Assembly: GCA_021234155.1 (NCBI GenBank)
Contig: JAJEKV010000167.1
Span: 777,943-841,942 of the forward strand
Reading direction: 5' to 3'
Length of the DNA: 64,000 nucleotides
DNA from: Isoetes taiwanensis
Taxonomy: Eukaryota; Streptophyta; Lycopodiopsida; Isoetales; Isoetaceae
Positions 46,621 to 58,439 of the stretch are shown here, in pieces (position 1 is the first letter of the stretch; every line of letters starts with the position of its first letter). The position numbers and the translations under genes are program-made. The notes beneath the pieces were generated by a model. That model was not told the DNA's origin. It saw only the letters and a program-made list of their open reading frames with translations, and ran no database searches.

Positions 46621-49053
46621 GAGAAGGTTGGACCTTCTGAATAGAAGGAGGGTTAGATTGGGCAGAAGGGTTGTCTGTGAAGGTGCTACTGAAGCACATG
46701 ATAGTGCAACTGAACTAGACTATGTGCCTTCCAGCCAACTCCCAATCAGCATTGGTGTCACATACCTATAGTCAGGCCCATCCCCAACAGGGTTGACAAC
46801 ATTGCATCTCTTTGCACAAGATGGGACTTGCCTTCACATGTTGAGCCTGGTGTCTATGCACATGACGAGGTTGACCAGGACATGAACACTCAGGCTTGGG
46901 TAAGATATGCTGATGTGAACACTAGCCCAACAGGTGATACACTCCCTGCAATTGATAAGGTGAGAATTATTAGGGGGATGGTGGCTGATAATGTGGAAAG
47001 AGATATAGAGGGCTAAAGGCATGGACGTTGAATTCGCGGTTGCATGGAGGAAAGAAATTGCTGAGGTAAGGATTGATATTCACATGTTTCATCCTTATTC
47101 ATTCTGTTGTGAACTAAACAACCCTAGCTCATGCAGGTATCTAGCTGCACACCAGCATTTGATGTTGAAGCTGAAGCAAGGACAGATGCTGAAGATGCAT
47201 ACGACAGTGATGAGACCATCGACGAAAGCCACATGCATATCAGCAGCTCTCAGCATTCACAAGAGTGTGAGCAGGCACTCTAATTTGGTGCCATATTAAT
47301 TTATTAATCAAGTCTGTACATTAAATCTGTTGGACATGTTAATTCAGACATGTTGTTATTCAAGTAAACCATGTTGTGAGCACATTCAATTCACAATGAG
47401 GTAAGTGCACCACTCAAATTGTGATATGCTGTGCATTGCACACAGCTCCTTGGAATGTTTAGTTTGTGGATGTATAAACCAAAGTGCAACTTGTCATTAC
47501 AATCCATTGTCGATGTCCAAAACTAACAAAGATATGACAAAGTCCGAGGCAATTGCATTATGACAAAGCCTGAGACAATAAGATTCTTAAGTTCATAATC
47601 TTCATATCAGCTTCTTAAGTTCATAATGTTCATATCAGACTAAGACAATAAGATTCTTAAGAAAATATAACACTAAGACTGTGACAAAACCTGAGACAAT
47701 AAGATTCTTACGTTCAAATGTTCATATCAAATTCTTAAGTTCAAGATGTTCATATATGACTAAGACAATGAGATCCTTAAGGAATTATTAACACTGAGAC
47801 TATGACAGAATCTAAGACAATAAGTTTCTTATATTCATAATAATATTCATAACAGAGTACACGCCTGGCCAAGCCCTGCCAAAATAGCTCATGGAGCTTC
47901 AAGACTTCAGCAAAAAGATAATTACACAAGGGAAAAAAAAAACTAAAAAAAAATTTGCCCGAAGTGCCAGCAGAAAGAAGGTTTCAGTCCTCCTTTTTGA
48001 GGACGTTGCCATTGTCGTCGATGCGGATTTGGCAGTGAATCTGCTGGCCACTCCGGGCATGATGTAGTGCATCCATGACCTTCGGTGAGCAGGTGCATGA
48101 GACAGTGGATGAGATTGCCTCGTCACCTCCTGCTGTGTCACCAGCAGGTTCTTGAAGATGGCTCGCTATGGGATTGGGACAGTGTCGGAAGTATCAGAGG
48201 ATGATCTTGCGGCGCGTGAATGCTTTGGAGTAGCAGAAGTTGGGGTGTGCCCCAACCGGCCTTGCAGGTTCAATCTTGCACGACTGCAAGGAGTTCGATC
48301 CATTCGATCCATTGTTTCCTTGCTACATGTGAAACCTGCAGCCAATTAGCTCGAATCCAGCACAAACCCAAAAAATCAAGGAAACAAAGGAACAATTGAA
48401 CCGTACCTGAAGCAATTTCCAATGGCGTTGAAGCAATTTGCAATGGCGCTAAGGTTGGATGCCCGCCTGTATAATACAACGGATCAATCGCCTCCTTATA
48501 TAGAGAGAGTTTTGAAGGCAATGTGATTGCCCAATTCATCAATTCATTTCAAATCTGGGCATTTAATTGCTTGATACATTGATTCCCAGCGCCCCAATAT
48601 TCTGAATGTTTAAGCCTGCACGTAATTCTCTAATCTGTGGCCTTAATCAACCTGTTATGTGAGTCATGCTTCGAGTTTTAAGGGCGATGAGGGTAATTAT
48701 CTGCGGGTTAGAGTTAATCAATATATCAGTATCATATCATGATGAGGAGTACTCGAGACGGGAAAGGCTGCACGTGTAAAACCTCGAGCGGACCACGACA
48801 GGGGGATCTCGTGACCTTGATGCATGTGAACCAGTCCGCGGTAGCGGGGTCTACTCGCGCTCACTGACGGGCCCTAAACCACCGCGACAGGCTATACCTG
48901 CCGCGATACGTGGGACGTTTTGCCACGTATGCAGGGTGTTGGCTGCCACGCAGGGGGCTCCTTAGCCCCCCAGCTTTGGGGCAGTAATTGGAGATGGAAA
49001 TGGCAAAATCTCATTCAAAAAAATTGCCCAAATTGTAGCTAAGATTCCCACGA
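46621..49053. other. No gene recognised; repeats and a GC-rich block
   Basis: 46828-47016 is a short open frame that may belong to the pogo element. 47530-47850 consists of degenerate repeats of a ~40-bp phrase such as GACAATAAGATTCTTAAG with TTCATAATGTTCATAT. 47899-48350 has small open frames on both strands without a match. 48740-48980 is unusually GC-rich (CGCGGTAGCGGGG, CCGCGACAGG) and unexplained. Confidence 0.5.
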
Positions 49054-49674
49054 GGTTAGGGTGCTTCTGTGGCAGGTGGTGCACCGCTGTATCAGGGTGA
49101 ATGCCCTTTTGAGTCAGTTTAGGCCGGGTGTGAGCCCTCTCTGCCCTTGTTGTGGCCTTCATCGTGAGACTGCGGAGCATTGTCTGGTTTTATGCCCTCA
49201 CTTGCAGGCTGCCTGGGATTGGGTTAGGGCTCTGTTTCAAGTGAGATTGACTAGCCAGCAGTTGCTGCTTCATGTGTATCCTGGTGCTTGGCCGCTCTTG
49301 CAGCAGCAAGCCTTGCATTTGTGCGTGGCTTGGTTGGTGTGGCTGATTTGGAAGCGGCGGCGGTTGTGGATCTTTCAGGGGATTCAGCAACCTGCAGCCT
49401 CTCTGATTCCTCGACTCAGGTACAAGCTATTTCAAAACTTTCTGGTGTTCCCGGGAGTAGTAGAGCGGAAGTTTGCCATTTGGCGGGACTTCTTGGATGT
49501 TGTAAATGGTGATGGTCGGTTTGTACAACAGTAGAGTTACAGTTTTTCTGTGAGTTTGTTGTGGAGTGTCGAGGTATCGCTGTCTCTTTCGGGCAGTTCT
49601 CCTTCCTCCTCACTTGCTTTGTAACATTACCATTCTTTTAATATATTGATGACACAGTTCTTCAAAAAAAAAAA
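49054..49674 (+). mobile_element. 5'-truncated LINE fragment (family B)
   Basis: Open from 49061 to 49534 with the LINE zf-RVT finger (CPCCGLHRETAEHCLVLC), followed by a 3' untranslated region ending in TTAATATATTGATGACAC and a poly(A) run at 49664-49676. The flanks AAGATTCCCACGA (49041-49053) and AAGATACCCACGA (49675-49687) form a target-site duplication with one mismatch. Only the last ~0.6 kb of the element was inserted, the usual result of aborted reverse transcription. Confidence 0.88.
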
Positions 49675-49687
49675 AAGATACCCACGA

Positions 49688-50801
49688 TTCAGGAACACAC
49701 GAAATTACCAAAATTCGTATTGGATTTGTATGCAATTTTTAGTGCTGTCTCTTAAGTGCTGGTATGGGGGATGAACTCCTGTTTGTATACAGTGAGTGCA
49801 CCTGGGTTGCACCTCCCCAGTTCCGATGGGGCAGGTAGGGATCACTCCCACCAGAGGTCTCCATGCTAACTCAAGGTGACTAGAGGGCCACTGCCTTATT
49901 CGACTTAACCCACTGGAAAGTGAACACCACTCCACGGGTGTCGAGCCCATGCCTTACCCACACTCAGTGGCAAGCCATTAGACCTAGTCTACATTGATCC
50001 CCGGTAGACTTTACACACCAGAGGGATCGGTCAAGAGTCAGAACACGAACCTCCTTCTGAGCCAGTCTGGCCCCTTCACCCACAACCAGGTGTGGTTCTT
50101 TTACACAGGCCGAATCTACAGTGTGCTAAGGAGGCTAGCTAGGAGCATCAACTACTAAGCTTTAAGTCTCTACCCCCCTTCCCAATACAATGAGTTCACA
50201 GAATTCATCCGTCCATCACATCATCATAGAACTAAAGAATAAGAACTAATCTATATCATAGAGTTAGGTTCTTTAGTTAGGGTCAATCTTGGGATCTGCT
50301 TGGCTACTAAGGGCAATTTAATAGGCTAAACCTATTGGTTCGATGGCTGGAATATGGTTTAGGCTATTAAATCGACTAAATACCTGATCCCTGGTTCACT
50401 CCTCTTGATCCGAATGCGTCCATGTTGCTGTTCTGCTTGGGGATGCGGTTGGAAGGAGAATCTGACGAGCTAGGCGCACGGGCAGATCTTGGGAGTTGGA
50501 TTTGACTCCTCAGGCACGCAAACTGGAGCTCGGAAGGTTCGTGGACGAAAAGGGAAGAATTGGGGTTTGGTTACCTTACATAGGCTCTCAATTAGGTTTA
50601 GGGTTTCCATGACCCTTGGTCTGCCTTTAATGGGAGGTTTAAAGTGCGCACATTGCTAAGTGTGCGCACTCTTGCAAGTTGCCCCCTAGGGCGCCCTTGC
50701 TTGGTTCCATGTCGGCGTACACGTCGTTTGGAATGGTGTGTACGCGTGATGGTGCAGTACGGTATACGTCTTGAGACCGTATATCGTACTGGAACGTCAC
50801 A
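49688..50801 (-). repeat. Chromovirus 3' LTR (low end uncertain)
   Basis: Begins TGTGACGTTCC at 50801 right after the purine tract. Its sequence composition parallels the 21.4-23.0 kb LTR. The low-coordinate end is not defined; the LINE fragment at 49054-49674 may lie in or beside it. A second hairpin, GTGCGCACA/TGTGCGCAC, lies at 50644-50669. Confidence 0.6.
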
Positions 50802-50814
50802 TTCTCCCCACCTT

Positions 50815-51697
50815 AAATTGATGTTGTCCGCAGCATCGTGGGTCTCCCCACCTTGGGATCTTCTTAACCTGCAATCAACTTGATGCATACGATATACTAT
50901 TATCATAGTTATACATTTATTATGATTACATTGAGGTAATATTTTTAGAACATTATTATACTATTATTCAATCAAATACTTATCAATTCGTATGTCATTA
51001 CAACAATTACCCATTAGTTTTACTTATCATAATGTTTTAGTTTATCAATATATATACAATTATTCTCTGAGTCCTTGCAACACATTACTACAAAATTTGT
51101 GTTGCAAGTCTTCGTAGCTCGACCTCCTAGCCCTCCGAAGCGCTCTATTGGCCTGCAGGTCAACACTACATTAGTACCATTTTTAATTATTTATAAATTT
51201 GGTTATAAGGGAACCACCCCAACTATCTACATGAATGCATGGCTAATCTCCCAGTGTAGGAAGAGGATGTTTCTTCCATCGTGGCCGTGGGGACAGCGCC
51301 CTATAATGCCTATATGGCGCTCGTGCCTACACCTTTAGTTGCCCAACGTGGAGGATAGGGTCCTTCGCGTATATGGGGCGCGAAGGATAGGGTCCTCCCT
51401 GTAGGCATTGGCTAGAGGTGCTTTCCCTATCAATGCATTCCTGAATGACCTCTTATCTCTCGAGGTCGTCTACTTCCGTGGGACAGAGTAGGCTTTTCAA
51501 GTGGAACCGCGGTCATGCCTACATTGACATTACACCACGTCCTAGAGATCATCGTAGTGATCTCATCATCGGTAACAACGCATGCAACCCATACCTCATA
51601 GGTTGCATGCGTAGATTATACTTAACTATGCAAGCTATAAATCTACACAAATCGACATGCCGGAGCCGATTTCTTCGGAGATGACCTTGCCGTCCCA
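50815..51697 (-). other. Chromovirus 3' non-coding spacer
   Basis: Lies between the chromodomain stop and the polypurine tract. No open frame of note. Its composition alternates AT-rich (50880-51060) and GC-richer DNA. Confidence 0.6.
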
Positions 51698-51898
51698 TTA
51701 CCCCATAAACTGTGGGTACTGCTTTATCAGATCTCTTTTAAGTACCCATGTCGCGTCTTCCACCGGCAAGTGTTTCCACTTGACCAAATATTGGAGAAAC
51801 TCTGATCTCCTTGTCTTCTTGAACGCTTTGTCAAGAATCAATTCTGGAACTATTTCTATCTGCTCTTCTGTCATTTCCAACATCGTTGGAGTGTCCAA
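51698..51898 (-). pseudogene. Chromodomain of the chromovirus integrase
   Basis: Contains ILDKAFKKTRRSEFLQYLVK followed by WKHLPVEDATWV, the standard chromodomain pattern, which in this group tethers integration to heterochromatin marks. The preceding block (51871-52344) holds the integrase C-terminal segment with GPFRIIQRVGNQSYKLDLP. Confidence 0.88.
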
Positions 51899-53203
51899 GA
51901 CTTCATCTGCATCTTCAGCAAACTCACGTGGAAGACTTTGTGGATCTTTAAGTGTGCTGGCAAGTCTAGCTTGTAGGATTGGTTACCTACTCTTTGGATT
52001 ATTCTGAAGGGTCCAGCCCACCTTGGAGCAAGCTTCTTACAATCTCCGATGCGGAGCTTCGCCTGCTTTACCTTGATCTTGAGCCATACATCATCTCCAA
52101 CTTGGAACTCTCTGACTGTCCGATGTTTGTCGGCGATGCTCTTTTGTCGGCTTCTTGCTGTGAGAAGATACCCTCGAACTTCTTCTACGAGCTGCTGCAT
52201 GTCGCCCAACATTTGCTGCGAAACTTCCACTTTTGACACGGGGTTGTGCCAAGTGTCTGGAGTTAGGCATTGGTAGCCGTAGTTGATCATGAACGGCGAC
52301 ATTTGGGATGATTCCTGCTTGGTGCTATTGTATGCAAACTCCACCGAGTGAATAAATTCTTCTCACATACCTTGCTTGTTTTCAGACATAGTTTCGTAGC
52401 GTATCCTCCAATATTCTGTTGGTACGCTCCGTTTGCCCATCCGTCTGGGGATGATAGGCCGTGCTCATGGATAGCTTCGTCTGAATCGTTGCAAAGAGGT
52501 CCTGCCAAAAGGCACTGATGAACTTCGGATCTCGGTCGGAGATAATTTCCCTTGGCATGCCATGGAGCCTGAAGATTTCTTTGGTGAAGAGCTTTGCCGT
52601 ATCCATAGCTGTGTCCGTGGTCCTGCAAGGCACAAAATGGGCCATCTTTGACAACTTGTCGACCACGACCATCAGGGCATCCTTCCCTCTTACTGTTCTT
52701 GGAAGCCCCGTTATGAAGTCCATGCTGACGACCTCCCACTTAGCGTTTGGCACCGCTAATGGTTCCAATGCACCTGGAATTCGAAATTGTTCTGCCTTCG
52801 TTTGCTGACATAGCTGACATTCCTTGATGTGGCGAGCTACATGCTTCTTCATTCCTGGCCAATAGTAGCTGCTACGCACTTTGAAGTATGTCTTCATGAA
52901 TCCTACGTGGCCAGCTATTGGGCTGTTGTGGGTGTCGTGGAGGATCAACTTTCTTACTCCAGATGATTCAGGCACGCACAACTTGTTCTTATGGTACAGA
53001 AGGTTACCTTCCTTCTTAAAGTTTTTGAAGGTTTCCCTCTCCTTATCCGTTCTCGCTTCCTTGCACAAGCTTGCCCATACTTCTTTGAAGTCCACATCCG
53101 TTGGCAACGTTTCTTCAATCTTCTTCCCGAAATCGCTGGAGAGCGTCGAAATGCAATGCACTCTAGTTGTCAGCGGATGCCTTGAAAGTGCATCTGCTAC
53201 CAC
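51871..53203 (-). pseudogene. Chromovirus integrase
   Basis: Open stretch 52382-53203 contains the HHCC finger (HDTHNSPIAGHVG to CQLCQQTKAEQ) and a DDE core (MDFITGLPRT, IISDRDPKF, PQTDGQTERTNR). 51871-52344 continues with MEFAYNSTKQESSQMSPF and the linker to the chromodomain. Confidence 0.88.
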
Positions 53204-53493
53204 ACTAAGCTTCCCGGGCTTGTAGACTATATCAAAGTCATACTCTTCGAGAAACTCTATCCACCTTCGTTGCCTCAGGTTAAGGTGTGGTTGCGTGAAT
53301 ACATATTGGAGGCTCTAGTGATCTGTGTCCAATTGGAACTTCCTTCCTAAGAGATAGTGCCTCCAGATTCTTAACGCCCTGACAACTGCAAGCAATTCCT
53401 GATCGTGCGTCCGGTAACGTGTTTCGGCGTCGTTCATCTTCCTAGAGTCATACGCTATTACCCGCTCTTCTTGCATAAGCACTGCACCTGTGG

Positions 53494-54333
53494 CTATCTT
53501 ATTGCGTCTGTCGCCACTAGCTTGTCCTTCTCTGGGTCTGGCAGGGTCAAGACGGGGGCGGTTGTTAAAGCTTCCTTCAATAATTCAAAGCCTGCTTGGG
53601 CTTTCTTGAGCCAATGGTCTGCCCAATTCTTCACCTTTTCCGCCTTCGTCAAGTCTGTTAGTGGGGCAGCTATCTTTGCGAAGTTCTTCACGAACTTCTT
53701 GTAGTACCCTGCTAGGCCAAGGAAACTTCTGACCTCGTGGACGTTCTTTGGCGCCGGCCATTGAATCACTGCTTCAATCTTGGCAGGATCCGTCGAGATT
53801 CCTTCTGCTGAAATCACATGACCCAGATATTCCACCTTCTCTGTTGCGAAGTGGCACTTCGACAACTTGGCATACAATTGGTGCCTTCTCAACTTCTCGA
53901 GCACCCTTCTTATGTGTTGTGCATGTTCTTCAATGGATCTGCTATACACCAGAATGTCATCAAAGAACACTATCACAAAGGTGTCCAAGTACTCCCTGAA
54001 GATGTCGTTCATGAGTCTCATGAACGTAGCTGGGGCATTTGATAGCCCAAATGGCATTATCGTGAACTCGTAATGCCCATACCTGGTCCTAAAGGCCGTT
54101 TTGTGGATGTCTTCTTCCTTTATCCCGTTTTGTGGATGTCTTCTTCCTTTATCCTGATCTGGTGGTAACCTGACCTTAGGTCGATCTTGGAGAAGACCTT
54201 TGCCCCTTGGAGCTGATCCATCAAGTTGTCCGATCTGGGGTTGTTCTTGATGGTGTGCTTGTTCAATTGTCTGTAATCTATGCACCTTCTCAAGTGCCAT
54301 CCTTTTTCTTGACAAAGAGTATGGGTGCCCCAA
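53494..54333 (-). pseudogene. Chromovirus reverse transcriptase (C-terminal half)
   Basis: Carries [18 protein letters not shown], the catalytic FFDDILVYS and [12 protein letters not shown], typical of chromovirus RT, running into the start of RNase H ([14 protein letters not shown]). Confidence 0.88.
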
Positions 54334-54399
54334 ATGGTGAGACGCTAGGTCTAATGAAGCCTAGGTCCAGCAATCCTTGCAATTGTTTCTTTAGCTCCG

Positions 54400-55365
54400 T
54401 CAGTTCCTACTCGTCATTCTATACGGAGCCTTGCTTGTTGGCTTGGTTCCTGGTTCGAGTGCTATCTCGCACTCGACTCCCCTGTAAGGAGGAAGTTGCT
54501 CGATCTCATCTGGGAAGAGATCGTGGAACTCCGTGATCAAGTTGGCTATTTGCTTGGGCAACTTGCTGAGCACTTTGTCTTCCTTGCTTTCCTCTGACTC
54601 GGGTTCTTCAATCTCAAGTTTGAAGATGTATGCTACCTGCTCACTCTTGATTGACTTGAGCAGCTTCTTAATAGACATACACTGCATGATGGGAGCAACT
54701 TCTTTACCTGTGATCTCAATAACTTTGCCGTCGGGCGTTGTGAGGGTCACCTTCCGCTTTCCACAGTCAATGATGGCCCCTGCTGGTCCGAGGTACTCCA
54801 TTCCTATTATCAAGTCGTACTTGCCGATGCCCATTACTTCTGCTCCCATCGGGATGTTAATTCCTGGCAAGTCAATGTCGAAATTGATCCTCTTCTCTGC
54901 CGTTTGTCTTATTGCTCCGCTCGCCAAGATTACAGGTCTTGGCTTGGACTTTAAGGGTTTCAACTTCAACATGTCAACCATCCTTGGGAAAGCAAAGTTG
55001 TGGCTACTTCCCGAGTCTATTAGGACTATGAAGGACTTGGTTTTGGCCTTCTCTATTGTGGAAATTACTCTATACTGATTCTCTGTCTGCTCTGTATCTA
55101 TAGCAGCAAAGATGTGGCACTCACCCTCAATATAATCGCGCGCTGCCTCACCGTCGTCGTCAGACGGAGTGTCCCATCCCCCCAACTCCGCTAGCGTTGA
55201 GCTCATGACGAAGGGGCAATTCGCCGTTCTGTGGCCTGGCTGGAAGCATCTGAAGCAAAGCTGCTTCTCCATACACTCCTGCCTCTTTTCTTTGGGCATT
55301 GCTTGTAAGAAGGATCGCACTGCTTTCGAGTAGTTCGACCCTCCCTGCTTGTCCTTGAAGGACAC
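54400..55365 (-). pseudogene. Chromovirus zinc knuckle and protease
   Basis: Zinc knuckle CFRCFQPGHRTANC is followed by the aspartic protease site LIDSGSSHNF. The tail PYRGVECEIALEPG is the usual lead into RT. Confidence 0.85.
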
Positions 55366-55500
55366 CTGCTTCCTTTCCTGCTGTCTCCCCTGGTTGCCAC
55401 TATATGGGGATTTTGCTGGACTTGGACTGGCTGCCCTAGGGCTATAACTCCATGTTGCTTTGCCTCTATCCTGGTAGTACGGCTATTTCTGCGCGCTGTT

Positions 55501-56298
55501 CTAAGGCCCCGATCCTTGCAAGCTGATTGCTTTGGATTCTGCTTCTGATACCATCTTGGGGTCTATTGCCCTTACAAGCTTACAGATCTCTTCGTTCAGT
55601 CCTTCAATGTAGCTCTCCACTGCGTGCTTTTCACTCAACTTGGGCACATACAGCCTTAGTCTCATGAACTCTTTAGTGTACTTCTGCACTGTTTTGTACC
55701 CTTGCTGCAACCTGTAAAACTGCTGCATCATGTTGGACTTGTGTTCCCGTGGAACGTAATGGTGCTTGAAGGCTTTAGAAAATTTCTTGAATCTGCACCC
55801 ATCTCTGCTTAAGCCATGGGCCTTGGCATAACCCTTCCACCAGATGCGTGCGGCTCCCTTCAAGTTGGCTGTTGCCACCCTGCCTTTGTCCTTGTCTTTC
55901 ATTCCGTAGGCATTGCCGTACTCGCTCATCTCGTCGAGCCATGCCTCTGCTTCCAAGCCTGATCTGTTCTCGCCTGAGAACTGTTCAAGCTTCCGGGCCT
56001 TCCATACGTTGCCCAATGCTGAGTCTACCTTTTTCTGGTAGTCTAATGCCTTAGCGTCCTTCTGTCTGCCGTCTCTACGGTCCGGCACTTGTTCAGCCTC
56101 CTTCTCGGACTCAGAGTCCGAGACCGAGCTTGAGTCGGAGGTTTCTGTACTAGGGGACCTCCTTCTCTTACTTCTCTTCTTATCCTTCCCTGACTTTCGA
56201 GGTGTCGTTTGCGGCCCGGATGATGCTTGTGCCGCCAGTAGGGCCTTTATCTGGTCCAGTTCCGTTCGCATTTGCGACATCTCCTCTTCTGGGGTCAT
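55501..56298 (-). pseudogene. Chromovirus gag
   Basis: A charged, Ser-rich N-terminus (residues ~35-85) precedes the retrotransposon gag domain (AARIWWKGYAKAHG to YTKEFMRLRLYVPKLSEK). The Met at 56298 begins MTPEEEMSQMRTELDQI, a short coiled coil common in this group. Confidence 0.85.
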
Positions 56299-56334
56299 GG
56301 GACCATATGCTTCGAACAGGTTCCTTGGGATGGG

Positions 56335-56430
56335 CTTTGGGAAAGAGTCCAGACAAAGCAGATAATCAGTTGACTAACTTTGGGAAAGAGTCCAGACAAA
56401 GCAGATAGTCAGTTGACTAGCTTTGGGAAA
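56335..56430. repeat. Tandem repeat, 43-bp unit x2.2
   Basis: Units starting CTTTGGGAAAGAGTCCAGAC lie at 56335 and 56378, with a partial copy at 56421. They lie where the chromovirus leader and 5' LTR should be. Confidence 0.9.
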
Positions 56431-56488
56431 GATTGTTACTCCCTAAGGCAGATGATCGAGGACGATCAGCTTTGAGAAGGGAGGGAAT

Positions 56489-57375
56489 TGATACGGCACT
56501 AGCTTTGGGGCGTGGCTCAGAGGAATGATTTGCAGAGACAAATACAGAGGCAAGGACATTGGATAGATAGTATGAATATTCTGATTGATAACCTTAGGAG
56601 TTCTTTAATTATATCGTGTAAAAGCAAGAAACCATTGAAATGTTAAAAGAAAGGAACTATTGAAATTCTAGTAACAAAAAACAACGAAACCATGTAAACA
56701 AACGATACAAAAGAAAAGCAGAACCTTTTTGTTGACGGAAGGTTGAAACGGGCCGGATCCCGGAAATAGCTCCTAGGCCCTCAAAGCTGGCCGGATTACA
56801 GAAAAAGGGTGTCGGATTTAGCTAAAAAGGTAAGGGAAATCCAGATTTAGCCATGCAATGCCTTTTTAGAGTAGTATAAATGAATCGAATTGCAGAATTG
56901 TGGCAGCCGGAAGTGTTTGGATTGTGATAGAAGTCTGACTGTTGTAGATCTTCTGATAATTGTGGTTGATTTGAGTGCTATCCTTAGCTCTAGCGAATTC
57001 TAGAGAGAATCCCAGAGAGGCTATCCAGTTGGTTAGCAGACTCTCAGAATTGGGAAGAGATTGAGCCAGACTTGCCGTGTTTGCAAATCAGAGCCCGGTT
57101 GGGTGGATAAGTTGTGCCGAGAGATCCTATTCTGGAGTTCCAGGTTGATTGGATTAACCGTTTTTGTTAGTTTTGCAGATAGATTTGCAGATAGAGAAGA
57201 CCGTTTGTATCACTGTCAGGTGTCTCTTCGTCTCTGTTGGGCCTCCTGTTTTGTTCGACTGTTCTTTGTTCCCTATCTGCATACACAGTTGGCCATTGCC
57301 TTATGGTTAGATTCATTTACTTTATTGTACTCATGTATTTGCCGATATAATTTTTGGAATCACATACACTCAACA
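56489..57375 (+). mobile_element. Candidate solo LTR
   Basis: A purine tract (GAGAAGGGAGGGAA) at 56475-56488 is followed by TGATACGGCAC, a TATA-like TATAAATG at 56876, and an end ...CACTCAACA at 57375. This is the layout of a 3' LTR on the plus strand. No protein-coding part is attached and no target duplication was confirmed. Confidence 0.35.
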
Positions 57376-57453
57376 AAGTAGTTAAATATTGGCACAAAAT
57401 GTTTTTATTACATAATATTTTTAGATACAAGTCCTCCGGGATCAAGATTTTAA

Positions 57454-57765
57454 CTACTCTTGAAATCGCCGGTAGGATGGGTTATCCTCTAGAAATTTCT
57501 TAACTTGGGCCGTTCCTACCGAGCGTCCCAAGTTCTTGAGGACATTGGTTGACGTCCCGCCCTGTAAGGCTGTCACCAATTCCTCTACTCTGCGGTCGGA
57601 GGTGTAGGCTGCGATTACTGCCAATCTTCCCTGCCGTCGGTAGGGCACGGCGAAGTCGAAGATATCAAGTGCCATCGCTCTCTTGACTAAGACAGCATAG
57701 TCGACGTTTGCAGCTATTCGAGCATGCATGCCAAAGCCAGAGAGTGCAATGAGCATAAAACTCAT
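57454..57765 (-). other. Unrecognised open frame C
   Basis: 103 residues, beginning MSFMLIALSGFGMHARIAA and ending NPSYRRFQE. Helix-rich, Ala- and Arg-rich; no family recognised. Followed on the minus strand by an AATAAA-type signal near 57403. It directly continues the order of the two frames above it. It may be part of a virus-like or transposon protein, so I treat it as a possible fossil. Confidence 0.4.
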
Positions 57766-58439
57766 TCTTCGCCCCGGGGACTGAATTTGCGGTGTATTAC
57801 CGCTATTCTACCATCCAGCAGCAGGGGAAGGTAGTACCTCAACGACCTGTCATTGTGTGTTGCTGATGACTCTCCACCTGCTTGGCCTCCCGCTCTATGC
57901 CTTCCGGCGTATTCATCGACCTCTACCTCAATGATTTCTTGGTAGTCTCTAATTGTCGATGAAACTCGCCTGATGTCGATTCCTGCTCCTCTTGTGCGAG
58001 GTGGTGTCGAGGAGCTCGGCATCAAGATGCTCGTGGTCTTGTCACGGATCCCCATCCGTTCTTGGATGGCATAGAACTCCTCATCAGATGGCAGTTCTCG
58101 AGCTTCCATTATTTGCCTTATGTTGCTGTAGACCTGGATGTTCGAAGTCGACTCCCCTGTATAGGTGTCGGCTTCTCTTACTTGAAGCGGGAAGTCTGAG
58201 ACTCCCCGGACGATGAAGTCGTCTAAGTCTGGTTGCTGCCGCAGTTGGTGCAGCAACTCGTCAAGCCGGAACTCCCTCTCCCTGCATTCGGGGAGATTCT
58301 GGATATCGCTGAGGAGTAGGTACTCCTCACCGTCAATGATGATGGGGGCTAGGCTTGTGATGCCTAGCCCTAGTGGGGAGTGACTCTGAGGGTCTGCCGG
58401 CTTCGCTCGAAGTTGGTTAACTCCTCTTCCACTAGCCAC
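57762..58439 (-). other. Unrecognised open frame B
   Basis: 225 residues. Acidic and Arg-rich, with segments such as DIQNLPECREREFRLDELLH and IRRVSSTIRDYQEIIEVEVD. No enzyme motif, zinc finger or membrane segment. It overlaps frame A at one end and frame C by a few bases at the other. Confidence 0.4.

Larger units (their letters stand above)
49688..56430 (-). mobile_element. Chromovirus (Ty3/gypsy), 5' LTR not found
   Basis: Minus-strand order: gag (56298-55501), zinc knuckle and protease (55365-54400), RT/RNase H (54333-53494), integrase (53203-51871), chromodomain (51898-51698), a ~0.9-kb non-coding spacer, polypurine tract AAGGTGGGGAGAA (50814-50802), 3' LTR. No matching LTR or primer site lies upstream of gag; a 43-bp tandem repeat is there instead. 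The element carries several breaks and is clearly a fossil, older-looking than the 34.7-45.7 kb element. Confidence 0.88.
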
